Assembly (NCBI RefSeq): GCF_016863495.1
Contig: NZ_BOOZ01000015.1
Location: forward strand, 182,326-246,325
Source of the DNA: Micromonospora andamanensis
GTDB taxonomy: Bacteria; Actinomycetota; Actinomycetes; Mycobacteriales; Micromonosporaceae
Reading direction: 5' to 3'
DNA length: 64,000 bases
Part shown: piece by piece, positions 17,905 to 27,166 of the stretch
Layout of the letters: each line of letters starts with the position of its first letter
Position numbering within the stretch: position 1 is the first letter of the stretch
Position numbers and translations under genes: made by a program
The notes under the pieces: model-generated
Told to the model about the DNA's origin: nothing
Database searches by the model: none
What the model saw: only the letters and a program-made list of their open reading frames with translations

Positions 17905-18918
17905 ATGCGTCCGCACGTCGTCGCGGTGGCGGTGACCGACAACCTGCCGATCTTCGAGCTGGCGGTCCCGCAGGAGGTGTTCGGCACCGACCGGCGGGAC
18001 ATCATCGACCCGTGGTACGAGCTGCGTCTCTGCGCGGCCGAGCCGGGTCCGCTCCGGACCACGGGCGGTTCCTGGCTCGACACCCCGTACGGCTTGGACG
18101 ATCTGGTCGAGGCCGACACCGTGCTGGTGCCCGGTTGTGCCCGGCCGACCCAGATCGATCCCCCGGCGGAGCTGGTCGAGGCGTTGCGCGCCGCGTACGC
18201 CCGGGGCAGCCGCATCGTCGGCATCTGCACCGGCGCGTACCTGATCGCCGCGGCCGGTCTGCTCGACGGTCGCCGCGCCACCACGCACTGGATGAACGCG
18301 CAGGACTTCGCCGGCCGGTTCCCGCTCGTCGACCTCGACCCCCGGGTGCTGTACGTGGCGGAGGGGAACATCTTCACCTCGGCGGGTACGGCCGCCGCCA
18401 TCGATCTGTGCCTGCACCTGGTGCGACAGGACCACGGTGCCGCGGTGGCCAACGAGGTGGCCCGGCGGATGGTGGTGGCACCGCAGCGGGGCGCCGACCA
18501 CACCCAGTATCCGGCACCGCCGGTGCGCGGCGTTTCCCCTGCCGACCTGAGTCCGGTGCTGGAGTGGGCTCGGCACCACCTGGACCGGCCGCTGTCGGTG
18601 GCCGACCTGGCTCGCGCGGCCAATCTGAGTCCGCGCACCCTGGCCCGCCGGTTCCGCGACGCCCTCGGCACCACGCCGTTGCAGTGGCTGTTGGAGCAGC
18701 GGGTCCGGTTGGCGCAGGAGCTGCTGGAGACCACCGAGGACCCGGTGGAGCGGATCGCCCACCGCACCGGCTTCGGCAGCGGCGCCAACCTGCGCCAGCA
18801 CTTCGGCCGAGTCAGCGGAATGACGCCGCAGACGTACCGGCACGTCTTCCGGTACCGGGCCGGCACCTCAGCCCGCGCCGTGGTGCCGCAGGGGTCCGCC
18901 AGGCAACCACAGCGGTAG
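17905..18918 (+). CDS. GlxA-family transcriptional regulator (DJ-1/PfpI plus AraC DNA-binding domain)
   Basis: The 337-residue protein joins an N-terminal class I glutamine amidotransferase-like DJ-1/PfpI domain to a C-terminal AraC domain. The DJ-1 domain spans about residues 5-190. It contains the nucleophile-elbow region RIVGICTGAYLIAAAGLLDG with a cysteine, and ATTHWMNAQDFAGRFP. The AraC domain has two helix-turn-helix motifs (SVADLARAANLSPRTLARRF and DPVERIAHRTGFGSGANLRQ, then PQTYRHVF). In such regulators the amidotransferase-like domain senses a ligand. The divergent amino acid permease is the natural target. Confidence 0.93.
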   Translation: MRPHVVAVAVTDNLPIFELAVPQEVFGTDRRDIIDPWYELRLCAAEPGPLRTTGGSWLDTPYGLDDLVEADTVLVPGCARPTQIDPPAELVEALRAAYARGSRIVGICTGAYLIAAAGLLDGRRATTHWMNAQDFAGRFPLVDLDPRVLYVAEGNIFTSAGTAAAIDLCLHLVRQDHGAAVANEVARRMVVAPQRGADHTQYPAPPVRGVSPADLSPVLEWARHHLDRPLSVADLARAANLSPRTLARRFRDALGTTPLQWLLEQRVRLAQELLETTEDPVERIAHRTGFGSGANLRQHFGRVSGMTPQTYRHVFRYRAGTSARAVVPQGSARQPQR

Positions 18919-18979
18919 CGGAAGCAGCAGGGCCGAGGCCGCCCTGACCCGTGCCACACGGCGTCGCGTCGTTACCGGA

Positions 18980-18993
18980 AACTTCCGGAAGTT
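18980..18993. promoter_or_regulatory. Perfect 14-bp palindrome at the xylanase promoter
   Basis: AACTTCCGGAAGTT is a perfect 14-bp palindrome lying one base upstream of the candidate minus-35 of the xylanase gene. Streptomyces xylanase genes have been reported to carry short GAAA/TTTC inverted repeats near their promoters. The GAAACTTCC half here resembles them. The binding regulator is unknown. Confidence 0.5.
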
Positions 18994-18994
18994 C

Positions 18995-19023
18995 TGGTCA
19001 GAGCGGCGGTCTCGACATAGCAT
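18995..19023 (+). promoter_or_regulatory. Candidate xylanase promoter
   Basis: TGGTCA (18995-19000) and TAGCAT (19018-19023) are spaced 17 bases, about 75 bases before the xylanase ATG, directly next to the palindrome at 18980-18993. Confidence 0.4.
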
Positions 19024-19097
19024 GCACGCGCTTAAATCCGTCCGAAGGTACGCGTCAGACACACCCGCCAGCACCGATTCTACATAGAGGGACACCG

Positions 19098-22000
19098 ATG
19101 CATTTCTGGAGCCTCTCCCATCGATCACGACGCCGGTCCCGAACCCTCGCCCTGCTCTGCTCGGCCGCCCTGGTGACGACGATCGCCGTGGCGCCCCCGC
19201 CGGCCGCCGCCGCGGAGGTCATCCTCGCCAACGATTTCGAGTCCGGATCGTTCACCCCGTGGGGACCGCGCGGTGACGTCACTCTCGCCATCACCGACGA
19301 GGGACACGAGAGCGACAGCAGCCTGTCGGTCACCGGCCGCACGGCGAACTGGCAGGGCCCGGCGACGAGCGCGACGGCGCTGTTCCGACCCGGCACGCAG
19401 TACTCGGTCACCGCCTGGGTGAAGCTGCCGGCCGGCACCGAGGGCACCGCCGGCGTGCACTTCACCGTCGAGGCGACCCCGGCCGCCGGTGGCGACAACA
19501 CCTACACCTGGATCGGTGGGGACGTCCCCACCACCGCCGACAGTTGGGTACAGATCGGCGGTACCTACACGATGCCCGACGGGCTCAGCGCCGCCACGCT
19601 CTACGTCGAGGCGGCGGAGAGCACCCCGATCCTCCTGGACGACGTGCTGATCACCGCCCCGGACAGCGGACCGGGCGGGCCCGAGCCCGGCACCGTCGTC
19701 ATCGACACCGACTTCGAGGACGGGTTGGACGGCTGGGGCCCGCGCGACAGCGGTCCGGGCGCCCCGACCGTCGAGGTCAGCGGGGTCGCGCACAGCGGGT
19801 CCGCCGCGGCGCTGGTCACCGACCGGGTCAACCAGGGCGCCGGGCTCGGGCGGGACGTGGCCGGCCTGTTCGAGGCGGGCGTCACCTACGAGTTCAGTGC
19901 CTGGCTGCGGTTCGCCGAAGGCCAGCCGACCGACCAGATCTGGCTCAGCCTGGCCAGCACCTCCGGCGGCAGCCAGTCGTTCAGCACCCTCGCCCAGTTC
20001 GAGTCCATCACCAACACCGGCTGGACCGAGGTGAGCGCCCGGTTCACCATGCCGGCCTCGGACGAGGCGCTGCTCTACTTCGAGACCCGCTGGCAGGGCG
20101 CGGACGTGGCCGGCAACACCAGCGACTTCCTTGTCGACGACATCGTCGTACGGGTGCCCGAGCCGCCGGTCATCGAGGACCTCACCGGCATCCACGAGAC
20201 CGCCGACTTCCCGGTCGGCGTGGCGATCGACGCCCGGGAGACGGTGGGCGGCGCCGCCGAACTGCTGAACCGGCACTTCAACCAGGTCACGCACGAGAAC
20301 CACATAAAGCCCGAGGCCTGGTACGACGAGGAGCGCACCTTCCGACCGCACGAGCAGGCGCTCACGGTGATGGACTTCGCCCGCGACAACGACCTGCGGG
20401 TCTACGGCCACGTGCTGGTGTGGCACAGCCAGACCCCGGCCTGGTTCTTCCAGGACGCGGACGGCCAGCCGCTGACCACGTCCGCGGCAGACCAGCAGGT
20501 GCTGCGCGACCGGCTGCGGACCCACATCTTCAACGTCGCCGAATCACTGTCCGACCGCTACGGTCCGTTCGGCTCCCCCACCAACCCGTTGTACGCCTGG
20601 GACGTGGTCAACGAGGTCATCAGCGACAGCGGTGAGTACGCCGACGGCCTGCGCCGCAGCGAGTGGTACCGGATCCTCGGCGAGAGCTTCATCGACCTGT
20701 CGTTCGAGTACGCGCACGAGGCGTTCAACGATGTCCACGCCGTAGCCGGCAGCGACCCGGTCACCCTGTTCATCAACGACTACAACACCGAGCAGAGTGG
20801 TAAGCAGGCCCGCTACCGGGCGCTGGTGCAGCGACTTGTCGACCGCGACGTGCCGATCGACGGGGTGGGTCACCAGTTCCACGTCTCGCTGGCCACGCCG
20901 GTCAGCAGCCTGGAGACCACGTTGGACGCGTTCGCGGAGCTGCCGCTGACCCAGGCCGTCACCGAACTCGACGTCACCACCGGCACGCCGGTGACCCAGG
21001 CACGGCTGATCGAGCAGGGCTACTTCTACCGGGACGCCTTCCGGATCTTCCGGGAGCACACCGAGGACCTGTTCGCCGTCACGGTCTGGGGTCTCACCGA
21101 CGGCCGTTCGTGGCGGTCGGCCAACGCGCCGCTGCTGTTCGACGACAACCTGCGGGCCAAGCCCGCCTACTACGGCGCGGTGGACGGCGACCTGCCGGCG
21201 CGCCTGCGTACCGCGAACGTCTTCGCCGGTGACGTGGCGATCACGGCCGCCGCGCCGAAGGACCTGACCTGGCGCAAGCTGCCACTGCACCCGATCGAGG
21301 ACACGGCGCGGTTCCAACTGCGCTGGGCGCCGGATCATCTGACCGCGTACGTCACCGTCGACGACGCCTCGGTCTCCGGCGAGGACCGGGTCGCCTTCGC
21401 CCTGGGTGAGGAGACCTACCAGGTCTCCCGCGACGGCAGCGGCGACGTGCCGGCCGTGGCGGCCGAGCGGGACGGTGGCTACCACCTGGTCGCCCACCTG
21501 CCGCTCACCGATGCCGCCGAGGGCCAGACCCGCACCTTCGACGTACGGGTGACCGACAACGGCACCACCTCCGGCTGGAACACTCCGGGTGCCGTCGGCA
21601 CCCTGAGCCTGGTGGAGGAACTGTCGTATCTGCAGGTCCGCGAGACGGCCAGCGCGCCGGTCATCGACGGTGCCGTGGACGCCGTCTGGTCCCAGGCCGC
21701 CTCGGTCACCACCACCAAGCAGGTCTCCGGCACCGACGGTGCGACCGCGAACGTGCGCACCCTGTGGCGGGGCCAGACGCTGTACGTGCTGGCCGAGGTC
21801 ACCGACCCGGTGGTGGACGTCTCCGGCTCCGACCCGTGGACCCAGGACTCGGTCGAGATCTACGTCGACGCCGGCAACGTCAAGAACGGTCCGTTCCGCT
21901 ACGACGACACCCAGATCCGGATCAACGCCGACAACGTCGTCTCGTTCGGTACCGGTGACGAGGCGTTCCAGGCCGGGCGGCTGGAGAGCGCGGCCGTGCG

Positions 22001-22466
22001 GACCGGGACCGGCTACACCGTCGAGGCGGCGATCAGCCTGCTCGAATACGGTGGCCTCGGCACGTTCCACGGCCTGGACTTCCAGGTCAACGACGCCTCC
22101 GACGGCGCCCGCACGTCGATCCGCAACTGGGCCGAGCAGAACGGCGAGGGCTACCAGACCACCGCCCGCTGGGGTGTGGGCCGGCTGGTCGCCGGCTCCA
22201 ACGTGGAGATCACGATGGAGCGGATCGCCCGCTGGAACTCCGACAGCGGCGGTGGCTACTGCGCGACCATCACCGCCACCAACACCGGCGACAAGGCCGT
22301 GGAGTGGACCGCCGTGGTCGATCTGGAGGGCGAGGTCTACAACGCCTGGAACTTCAAGCGGGAGCGGCTGGCCGACGGCAGCTACCGCATCCGAGGAGTC
22401 GACTGGAACCGGACCCTGGCCGCCGGCGCCAGCACCTTCAGCATCGGGTACTGCGCCAACCTGTGA
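19098..22466 (+). CDS. Secreted multimodular GH10 endo-1,4-beta-xylanase (CBM22-CBM22-GH10-CBM9-CBM9-CBM2-like)
   Basis: The 1122-residue enzyme starts at ATG 19098 behind GAGGG and has a signal peptide ending PPPAAAAEV. Two CBM22-like modules come first (ANDFESGSFTPWGPRGDV and DTDFEDGLDGWGPRDSG), residues ~40-345. The GH10 barrel is ~355-700, with the acid/base Glu in YAWDVVNEVISD (~505) and the nucleophile Glu in AVTELDVTTG (~623). Two CBM9-like modules follow (~710-1030, the second with VIDGAVDAVWSQAA). The C-terminus (NVEITMERIARWNSDSGGGY ... STFSIGYCANL) is a cellulose-binding CBM2-like domain. CBM22-GH10-CBM9 is the layout of large xylan-degrading enzymes. The final binding module adds anchoring to cellulose. 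Confidence 0.95.
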   Translation: MHFWSLSHRSRRRSRTLALLCSAALVTTIAVAPPPAAAAEVILANDFESGSFTPWGPRGDVTLAITDEGHESDSSLSVTGRTANWQGPATSATALFRPGTQYSVTAWVKLPAGTEGTAGVHFTVEATPAAGGDNTYTWIGGDVPTTADSWVQIGGTYTMPDGLSAATLYVEAAESTPILLDDVLITAPDSGPGGPEPGTVVIDTDFEDGLDGWGPRDSGPGAPTVEVSGVAHSGSAAALVTDRVNQGAGLGRDVAGLFEAGVTYEFSAWLRFAEGQPTDQIWLSLASTSGGSQSFSTLAQFESITNTGWTEVSARFTMPASDEALLYFETRWQGADVAGNTSDFLVDDIVVRVPEPPVIEDLTGIHETADFPVGVAIDARETVGGAAELLNRHFNQVTHENHIKPEAWYDEERTFRPHEQALTVMDFARDNDLRVYGHVLVWHSQTPAWFFQDADGQPLTTSAADQQVLRDRLRTHIFNVAESLSDRYGPFGSPTNPLYAWDVVNEVISDSGEYADGLRRSEWYRILGESFIDLSFEYAHEAFNDVHAVAGSDPVTLFINDYNTEQSGKQARYRALVQRLVDRDVPIDGVGHQFHVSLATPVSSLETTLDAFAELPLTQAVTELDVTTGTPVTQARLIEQGYFYRDAFRIFREHTEDLFAVTVWGLTDGRSWRSANAPLLFDDNLRAKPAYYGAVDGDLPARLRTANVFAGDVAITAAAPKDLTWRKLPLHPIEDTARFQLRWAPDHLTAYVTVDDASVSGEDRVAFALGEETYQVSRDGSGDVPAVAAERDGGYHLVAHLPLTDAAEGQTRTFDVRVTDNGTTSGWNTPGAVGTLSLVEELSYLQVRETASAPVIDGAVDAVWSQAASVTTTKQVSGTDGATANVRTLWRGQTLYVLAEVTDPVVDVSGSDPWTQDSVEIYVDAGNVKNGPFRYDDTQIRINADNVVSFGTGDEAFQAGRLESAAVRTGTGYTVEAAISLLEYGGLGTFHGLDFQVNDASDGARTSIRNWAEQNGEGYQTTARWGVGRLVAGSNVEITMERIARWNSDSGGGYCATITATNTGDKAVEWTAVVDLEGEVYNAWNFKRERLADGSYRIRGVDWNRTLAAGASTFSIGYCANL

Positions 22467-22523
22467 CACCCGGCGGGACCTGGTCGGCTGACCATGCCGA
22501 CCGGGTCGAGCCGGTGAGTAGGA

Positions 22524-22566
22524 CCGGTGGCGGCCATCGCTCGTTCAGGGCGGTGGCCGCCACCGG
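22524..22566. terminator. Hairpin after the xylanase gene
   Basis: CCGGTGGCGGCCA and its exact complement form a 13-bp stem around a 17-base loop, 57 bases past the stop codon. The remaining sequence to 22730 shows no gene. Confidence 0.55.
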
Positions 22567-22730
22567 CATGTCCGGGTCCGGCCGCCGGAGGTGACCTGAC
22601 CCCGGCAGCCGGGCGCCTCGCCCGCATCGTGGGATGGGGGCCCGGGCGGGAACTTCGGATGGTCGACAGCCGACCACGTGAATGTGACGTGCCGCGCAGG
22701 TCGCCGGCCGCCCTCCGGAAAGGTTGTCCC

Positions 22731-23438
22731 ATGATGGTTCTCAGACGTCGCAGGGTCGCGCAGGTCGGCGCCCTCGGGCTCTTCACCGCCGCAGCGGTGG
22801 CGCTCACCGGAGCGCCGGCCGCCGCGCACGTCACAGTCAGTCCGTCGGTCACCACGGCGGGTTCCTACACCGTCCTGACGTTCGGGGTGCCGCACGGCTG
22901 CGACACGTCGGCCACCACGAAGGTGTCCATCAAGATCCCGGAGCAGATCATCTCGGTCACGCCGACGGTGAACTCGAACTGGACAGTGCAGAAGGTGATG
23001 GCGGAGCTGAACCCGCCGGTCAAGGACAGCCACGGCAACGAGATCACGCAGCGGGTCACCGAGGTGGTATACACCGCGAAGACGCCGCTGCCGGCCGATC
23101 TGCGGGACACCTTCGAGCTGTCGTTGAAACTGCCGGACGCCGCCGGCGAGACGCTTGCCTTCCCGGCCGTACAGACCTGCGAGCAGGGTGAGACGCCGTG
23201 GGTGGAGATGGCCGCCGCCGGTCAGGACCCCGACGAGTTGGAGTACCCGGCACCGACGTTCGTGCTGACCGCGAAGGCCGACGCCGGCGTCGAGGAGGCG
23301 GCCGTACAGCAGGTGTCGCAGACCACCGACGAGCCCGCCGGCGGCACCGGCGTGGTCAGTTGGATCGCCCTGGTGCTCGGTGCGCTGGGCCTGGTGGCGG
23401 GCGGGCTGGCGCTGCTGCGTACCCGCAAGGCCGCCTGA
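22731..23438 (+). CDS. YcnI-like DUF1775 copper-binding protein
   Basis: The 235-residue protein has a signal peptide ending AAA before mature HVTVSPS, so the mature chain begins with His. In B. subtilis YcnI that N-terminal His, together with a conserved Trp (here SNWTVQKV) and a Glu, binds copper. The DUF1775 domain follows (FGVPHGCDTSATTKVSIKIP, PWVEMAAAGQDPDELEYPAP). A C-terminal transmembrane helix (SWIALVLGALGLVAGGLALL) ends in basic RTRKAA, anchoring it outside the membrane. It leads an operon with a CopC-CopD fusion and a second DUF1775 protein. Confidence 0.93.
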   Translation: MMVLRRRRVAQVGALGLFTAAAVALTGAPAAAHVTVSPSVTTAGSYTVLTFGVPHGCDTSATTKVSIKIPEQIISVTPTVNSNWTVQKVMAELNPPVKDSHGNEITQRVTEVVYTAKTPLPADLRDTFELSLKLPDAAGETLAFPAVQTCEQGETPWVEMAAAGQDPDELEYPAPTFVLTAKADAGVEEAAVQQVSQTTDEPAGGTGVVSWIALVLGALGLVAGGLALLRTRKAA

Positions 23439-23457
23439 CGGGCGGGCGACCTTGCGG

Positions 23458-25263
23458 GTGAGGTCGCGTGGCACGTGGTCGGTGCCGGGTCGGCGAGCGC
23501 GGCGGGCGTGGGTCGCCGCGCTCGCCGCGCTGCTCGGCCTGCTGGCCGCTGTCGCGCCAGCGACGCCGGCCGCCGCGCACGCGGTGCTGCTGGGCACCGA
23601 CCCGGCCGACGGTGCCGTGCTGGCCACCGTCCCGGCCGAGGTGACACTGACGTTCAACGAGCCGGTGACGGTACGCCCCGGCGGCGTCCGACTACTCGAT
23701 GCGGCAGGCGACGAACTGGCCACCGACAGTCGGTCGGTGGACACCACAGTGGTCCTGGCCATCCCACCGGATCTTGCCGACGGCACCTACATCGTGGCGT
23801 TCCGGGTGATCTCGGCGGACAGCCACCCCGTCTCCGGCGGGTTCAGCTTTGCCGTCGGCGCGCCGAGCAGCGCGGCCGTGGTGGTGCCGGAAAGCCGTCC
23901 GAGCGGCGCGCTGAACGTCCTGCGCCAGGCGGCCGAGGCGGTGGCCTATCTGGGCCTGCTGGTCAGCGCCGGCCTGCTGGTCTTCCTGCTCGTGCTGCTC
24001 CGCGCCGAGGCACCGGTCCTGCGACGTCGGCTGCTGCGGCTCGCCGGCTGGTCGGCGGGTCTGACCGTGCTGGCCCGGCTGGTGCTGGTGCCTGCCGTGC
24101 CCGCCTGGCAGGACGGTGGCGAGATGACCGGACTCATCGACGGGGCCCGGTGGCTGACCGGTCTGCGGTCGGAGGAGGCGCTGAGTTCGGTGCTGGTCGT
24201 CCTCGGGCTGGGCGTCGCACTGTGGGCCACGGCGACCGCCGGGACACCGCTCCGAGAGCCCGGTGTCGTCGAGACACCGCCGCCGGTGGGCGCAGTAGGC
24301 GAGGCGACGACGGATGTGGAGTCCACGGTCGCCAACGGCCGACCGGCTCGACACGCCGTGCTGGCCGCTCTGGCGTTTGCCGGTGTCGCCCTCGCCTGGG
24401 GGGCTGTCGCTCTGGTCGGGCACACCCGCACCTTCGGTCCGGCCTGGCTGGTCGTCCCGGCCGACGTCCTGCACGTCACCACCGCCGGGGTGTGGCTGGG
24501 CGGGTTGGTGGCACTGCCCTGGGCGCTGGTCCGCTCGGCCGACCTGGGAGCCGACGCGGCCGTTCGCACGGTGTCCGCGTTCTCCCGTACCGCCGCCGTC
24601 CTCGTCGGCCTGCTCGGCGCCGCCGGCCTGCTGCTCAGCTGGCTCATCCTGCGGTCCTGGGAAGCGCTCTGGGCCACCTCGTACGGGGTGGCGCTGCTGA
24701 CGAAGGTCGGGCTGACCGTCGTGGTTCTCGTCGTCGCCGCCCACAACCGCTACCGCCTCGTGCCGCGCGTCGTCGCCGCCGAGCGGGACGAGGGCTCCGC
24801 CGTGGCGTGGCGGCTGCTGCGTCGTAGCGTCCGGGCGGAGGCCGCGCTGCTCGTCGGTGTCGTCGTCGCAACCGGGTTCCTGGTCACGCAGAGCCCGGTC
24901 GTCGAGGCGGCGCCCCGGCCGGTGGCCGACGCCGGCAGCGGCCCGCTCGTGGTGGAGACACCGCTGGGTCCGGGTCGCGCGGTCGCCCGGTTCACCCCCG
25001 GACAGGTAGGAGTGAACTCGATGGAACTTGAACTTGTCGACGCCGCCGGTCAGCCGGTGGTCCCGGTGACGGACCCGAAGCTGACGGTGCTGCTGCCGGC
25101 GATGGACATCGGCCCACTGGAGCGGACGGTGGCGCGTACCGGCCCCGGCCGGTACGAGGCCGTCATCGACCTGCCCCTCGCCGGCTCGTGGGTGGTGCAG
25201 GCCAGCGTGCGGACCTCCAAGTACGAGAATCCGATCGCCCGCTTCACCGTGGACGTCCGGTGA
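23458..25263 (+). CDS. CopC-CopD fusion with C-terminal YtkA/FixH-like domain (YcnJ-like copper protein)
   Basis: The ~601-residue protein has a signal peptide, then a CopC domain beginning at mature HAVLLGTDPADGAVL with the second copper-site motif SADSHPVSGGFSF. A CopD membrane domain of about eight helices follows (AVAYLGLLVSAGLLVFLLVL, VPADVLHVTTAGVWLGGLVA with conserved His). An exterior C-terminal beta domain of the YtkA type closes the chain (FTPGQVGVNSMELELVDAAG ... GSWVVQASVRTS). It would bind copper outside and move it across the membrane. I place the start at GTG 23458; no ribosome site stands out. Its stop overlaps the next gene (GTGA). Confidence 0.9.
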   Translation: MRSRGTWSVPGRRARRAWVAALAALLGLLAAVAPATPAAAHAVLLGTDPADGAVLATVPAEVTLTFNEPVTVRPGGVRLLDAAGDELATDSRSVDTTVVLAIPPDLADGTYIVAFRVISADSHPVSGGFSFAVGAPSSAAVVVPESRPSGALNVLRQAAEAVAYLGLLVSAGLLVFLLVLLRAEAPVLRRRLLRLAGWSAGLTVLARLVLVPAVPAWQDGGEMTGLIDGARWLTGLRSEEALSSVLVVLGLGVALWATATAGTPLREPGVVETPPPVGAVGEATTDVESTVANGRPARHAVLAALAFAGVALAWGAVALVGHTRTFGPAWLVVPADVLHVTTAGVWLGGLVALPWALVRSADLGADAAVRTVSAFSRTAAVLVGLLGAAGLLLSWLILRSWEALWATSYGVALLTKVGLTVVVLVVAAHNRYRLVPRVVAAERDEGSAVAWRLLRRSVRAEAALLVGVVVATGFLVTQSPVVEAAPRPVADAGSGPLVVETPLGPGRAVARFTPGQVGVNSMELELVDAAGQPVVPVTDPKLTVLLPAMDIGPLERTVARTGPGRYEAVIDLPLAGSWVVQASVRTSKYENPIARFTVDVR

Positions 25264-25880
25264 CGCCGCGGCGATGGATCAGGACGGTCGGCGTGGCGAC
25301 GGCCGGCTTCGTCGGATATCTGCTGCTCGGTGCGGTACCGGCTGCCGCTCACGTCGAGGTCGCGCGGGCACAGCCGAACGGTGACGGTACGACCACGTTG
25401 ACGTTCAGCTTCGACCACAGTTGCGACGACTCGCCCACGACCGAACTGGTCGTCGCCCTGCCGGACGGGGTGACCGCGTCCGACACCGTGCCACCGGACG
25501 GCTGGACCGCCTCGGTCGCCGGTGACCGCGTCACGTTCACCGGAGCCGGCCGGGACACCGCCGAGGTGGGGGTCACCACCCGGATCGTGGCCCGGGCCGG
25601 CGACATGCTCCATTTCCCGGTGCTGCAACGATGCGCCGACGGCGGCTCGTACGACTGGATCTACATCACCGCCGACAGCGAGCATCCGGCACCGCGGCTG
25701 ATCGTCACAAACGCCGTGCTCGCCGCACCGCCGGAGGCAAGCTCCGCGCCACCGGTCGCGGCCGGCGACGCGGACCGTACCCAGGGCGGCGGTGCCACCC
25801 TGGGTCAGGCGTCGGCTGTGGTCATCGGCTTCGTCGCCGCCGCGGCCGTCGCCGGGTTCGCCACCGTCCGACGGCAGTGA
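25260..25880 (+). CDS. Second YcnI-like DUF1775 protein
   Basis: This 206-residue protein begins at GTG 25260, overlapping the previous stop by four bases. It has a signal peptide (VGVATAGFVGYLLLGAVPAAA), a mature N-terminal HVEVARAQPNG, and the DUF1775 pattern LTFSFDHSCDDSPTTELVVA with PPDGWTASV supplying the Trp. A C-terminal helix (SAVVIGFVAAAAVAGFATV) anchors it. It is shorter and more divergent than the first copy. Two different YcnI-like proteins flanking one CopCD suggest a copper relay, with each handling a different metal state or partner. Confidence 0.88.
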   Translation: MTPRRWIRTVGVATAGFVGYLLLGAVPAAAHVEVARAQPNGDGTTTLTFSFDHSCDDSPTTELVVALPDGVTASDTVPPDGWTASVAGDRVTFTGAGRDTAEVGVTTRIVARAGDMLHFPVLQRCADGGSYDWIYITADSEHPAPRLIVTNAVLAAPPEASSAPPVAAGDADRTQGGGATLGQASAVVIGFVAAAAVAGFATVRRQ

Positions 25881-25901
25881 CCAGCCGGAGCGGACCCGAT
25901 C

Positions 25902-25935
25902 TGGCCGGTGCGGGACGATCGCCCCGCACCGGTCA
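25902..25935. terminator. Hairpin between convergent copper and GH43-like genes
   Basis: A ~13-bp stem (TGGCCGGTGCGGG with CCCGCACCGGTCA, one wobble pair) around an 8-base loop fills the gap and overlaps the stop codon of the minus-strand gene. Confidence 0.5.
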
Positions 25936-26952
25936 GACAGCCTGGGCGATGCAGATGCGGGCGTCGAGCCGGGGGCCGGCCTCGTAGATCATGTACGAGA
26001 CGCCGCCGTCGGTGCCGAAGGCGGGCGCGGCGACCCGACCGTTGTCCGAGGCGATCGGTGCGTGGAAGACCCCGAGGTGCACCTCCCGGTCGAAGTTGTT
26101 GCCGACCTCGGTGAGCCGGATCCGCCCGTCGTTGCCGTGGTAGGCGACATAGCTGGTGCCGTTGCGGTGGAGCAGGTGCGGGCTGGAGATGTCGGTCAGC
26201 CCGTCACCGGCGGGCGAGATCAGCGGGTTCGGGGCGAACTGCCACTGGTCCCAGCCGTTCGGCGACCAGCCCCAGAAGATCTTGCGGGTGCCGGGGCCGA
26301 CTGTGTGCGCGCCCATGAAGAGCATGACGTACCTGTTGTTCTTCCCGGCGACGGCGTGCTCGAAGACCCGGGCGTACGAGGTCTCGGTGGTGTTCGGCAC
26401 CAGGCGCGTGCTCAGGATCGGCGTCTCGTTGGTGAAGGTGATGCCGTCACGGGACCGGGCCACCCGGGTGGTGAAGTTCTCCCCGTGGAAGTAGAGGAAG
26501 AACTCCCTGGTGGGGGCGTTCCACACCACGTGCGGTGAGGAGACGTGGCTGACCGTGGTGGTGGGCAGCACCCGGTCGACTATCGGGTTGCCGGGGTGCT
26601 CGGTGTAGGGGCCTTCGAGCCGGTCGGCGTAGGCCAGGCAGATGCCGCCGGGCGCGTCGTGCGGGGCGTAGTAGAGGTAGTACCGCCCCCGGGCCCCGGA
26701 GATCTTGTCGTAGACCCCACGCACACAGGGAAAGATCATTTCGCCGGTGGGGTTGTAGGCCAGCGGGCCGGCGAACGCGTCGCGGACGTACCGGTAGCTG
26801 GGGAATCCGGCCGGGCCGGCGAGGGCGGGACCGGCGGCGAGAGCACCGCCGAGCGCGGTTCCGGCGGCCGTGGCGGTGCCGAGCAGGGCCGCGCCGCGCA
26901 GCAGGCCGCGACGGCTCAGCGCGGCGGGTCCGGGTAGGGATCTGTCGGTCAT
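25933..26952 (-). CDS. Tat-exported GH43-like five-bladed beta-propeller protein
   Basis: The 339-residue protein has a twin-arginine signal (LSRRGLLRGAALLGTATAAG). Its body matches the GH43-type propeller pattern of repeated strands: GRYYLYYAPHDAPGGICLAY, SSPHVVWNAPTREFFLYFHG, DISSPHLLHRNGTSYVAYHG and VSYMIYEAGPRLDARICIAQ. GH43-like proteins act on arabinan, xylan or galactan side chains. The catalytic acids cannot be assigned with certainty by eye. ATG 26950-26952 is preceded by GGAG. It is divergent from the lacI-ABC operon and a LacI operator lies in its leader, so it is probably induced with that transporter. Confidence 0.75.
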   Translation of the reverse strand: MTDRSLPGPAALSRRGLLRGAALLGTATAAGTALGGALAAGPALAGPAGFPSYRYVRDAFAGPLAYNPTGEMIFPCVRGVYDKISGARGRYYLYYAPHDAPGGICLAYADRLEGPYTEHPGNPIVDRVLPTTTVSHVSSPHVVWNAPTREFFLYFHGENFTTRVARSRDGITFTNETPILSTRLVPNTTETSYARVFEHAVAGKNNRYVMLFMGAHTVGPGTRKIFWGWSPNGWDQWQFAPNPLISPAGDGLTDISSPHLLHRNGTSYVAYHGNDGRIRLTEVGNNFDREVHLGVFHAPIASDNGRVAAPAFGTDGGVSYMIYEAGPRLDARICIAQAV

Positions 26953-27166
26953 GCGGATCTCCGATCGTGAGTGGGACGCTCGTCGATGGCGGAGCTGGGG
27001 ACGGTGGTGAGACCGCACTGCCGGGTGGGACTGACAGGTCGGTGGTGGCAGGCGTGGACGGCGGTCGCCGCAACGATTGCCGGTGACCGTGCGTGAGATC
27101 GGGCTCCATGAGGGAGCAGCGCTTGTGATCGATGAGTCTGCGGTCGGTGGCGGCCTCGGTCAAGGC

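Noticed and set aside
20544..22469. A 641-codon open frame opposite the xylanase
   Set aside because: The plus strand encodes a clear GH10/CBM9 protein; the antisense translation has no recognisable domain.
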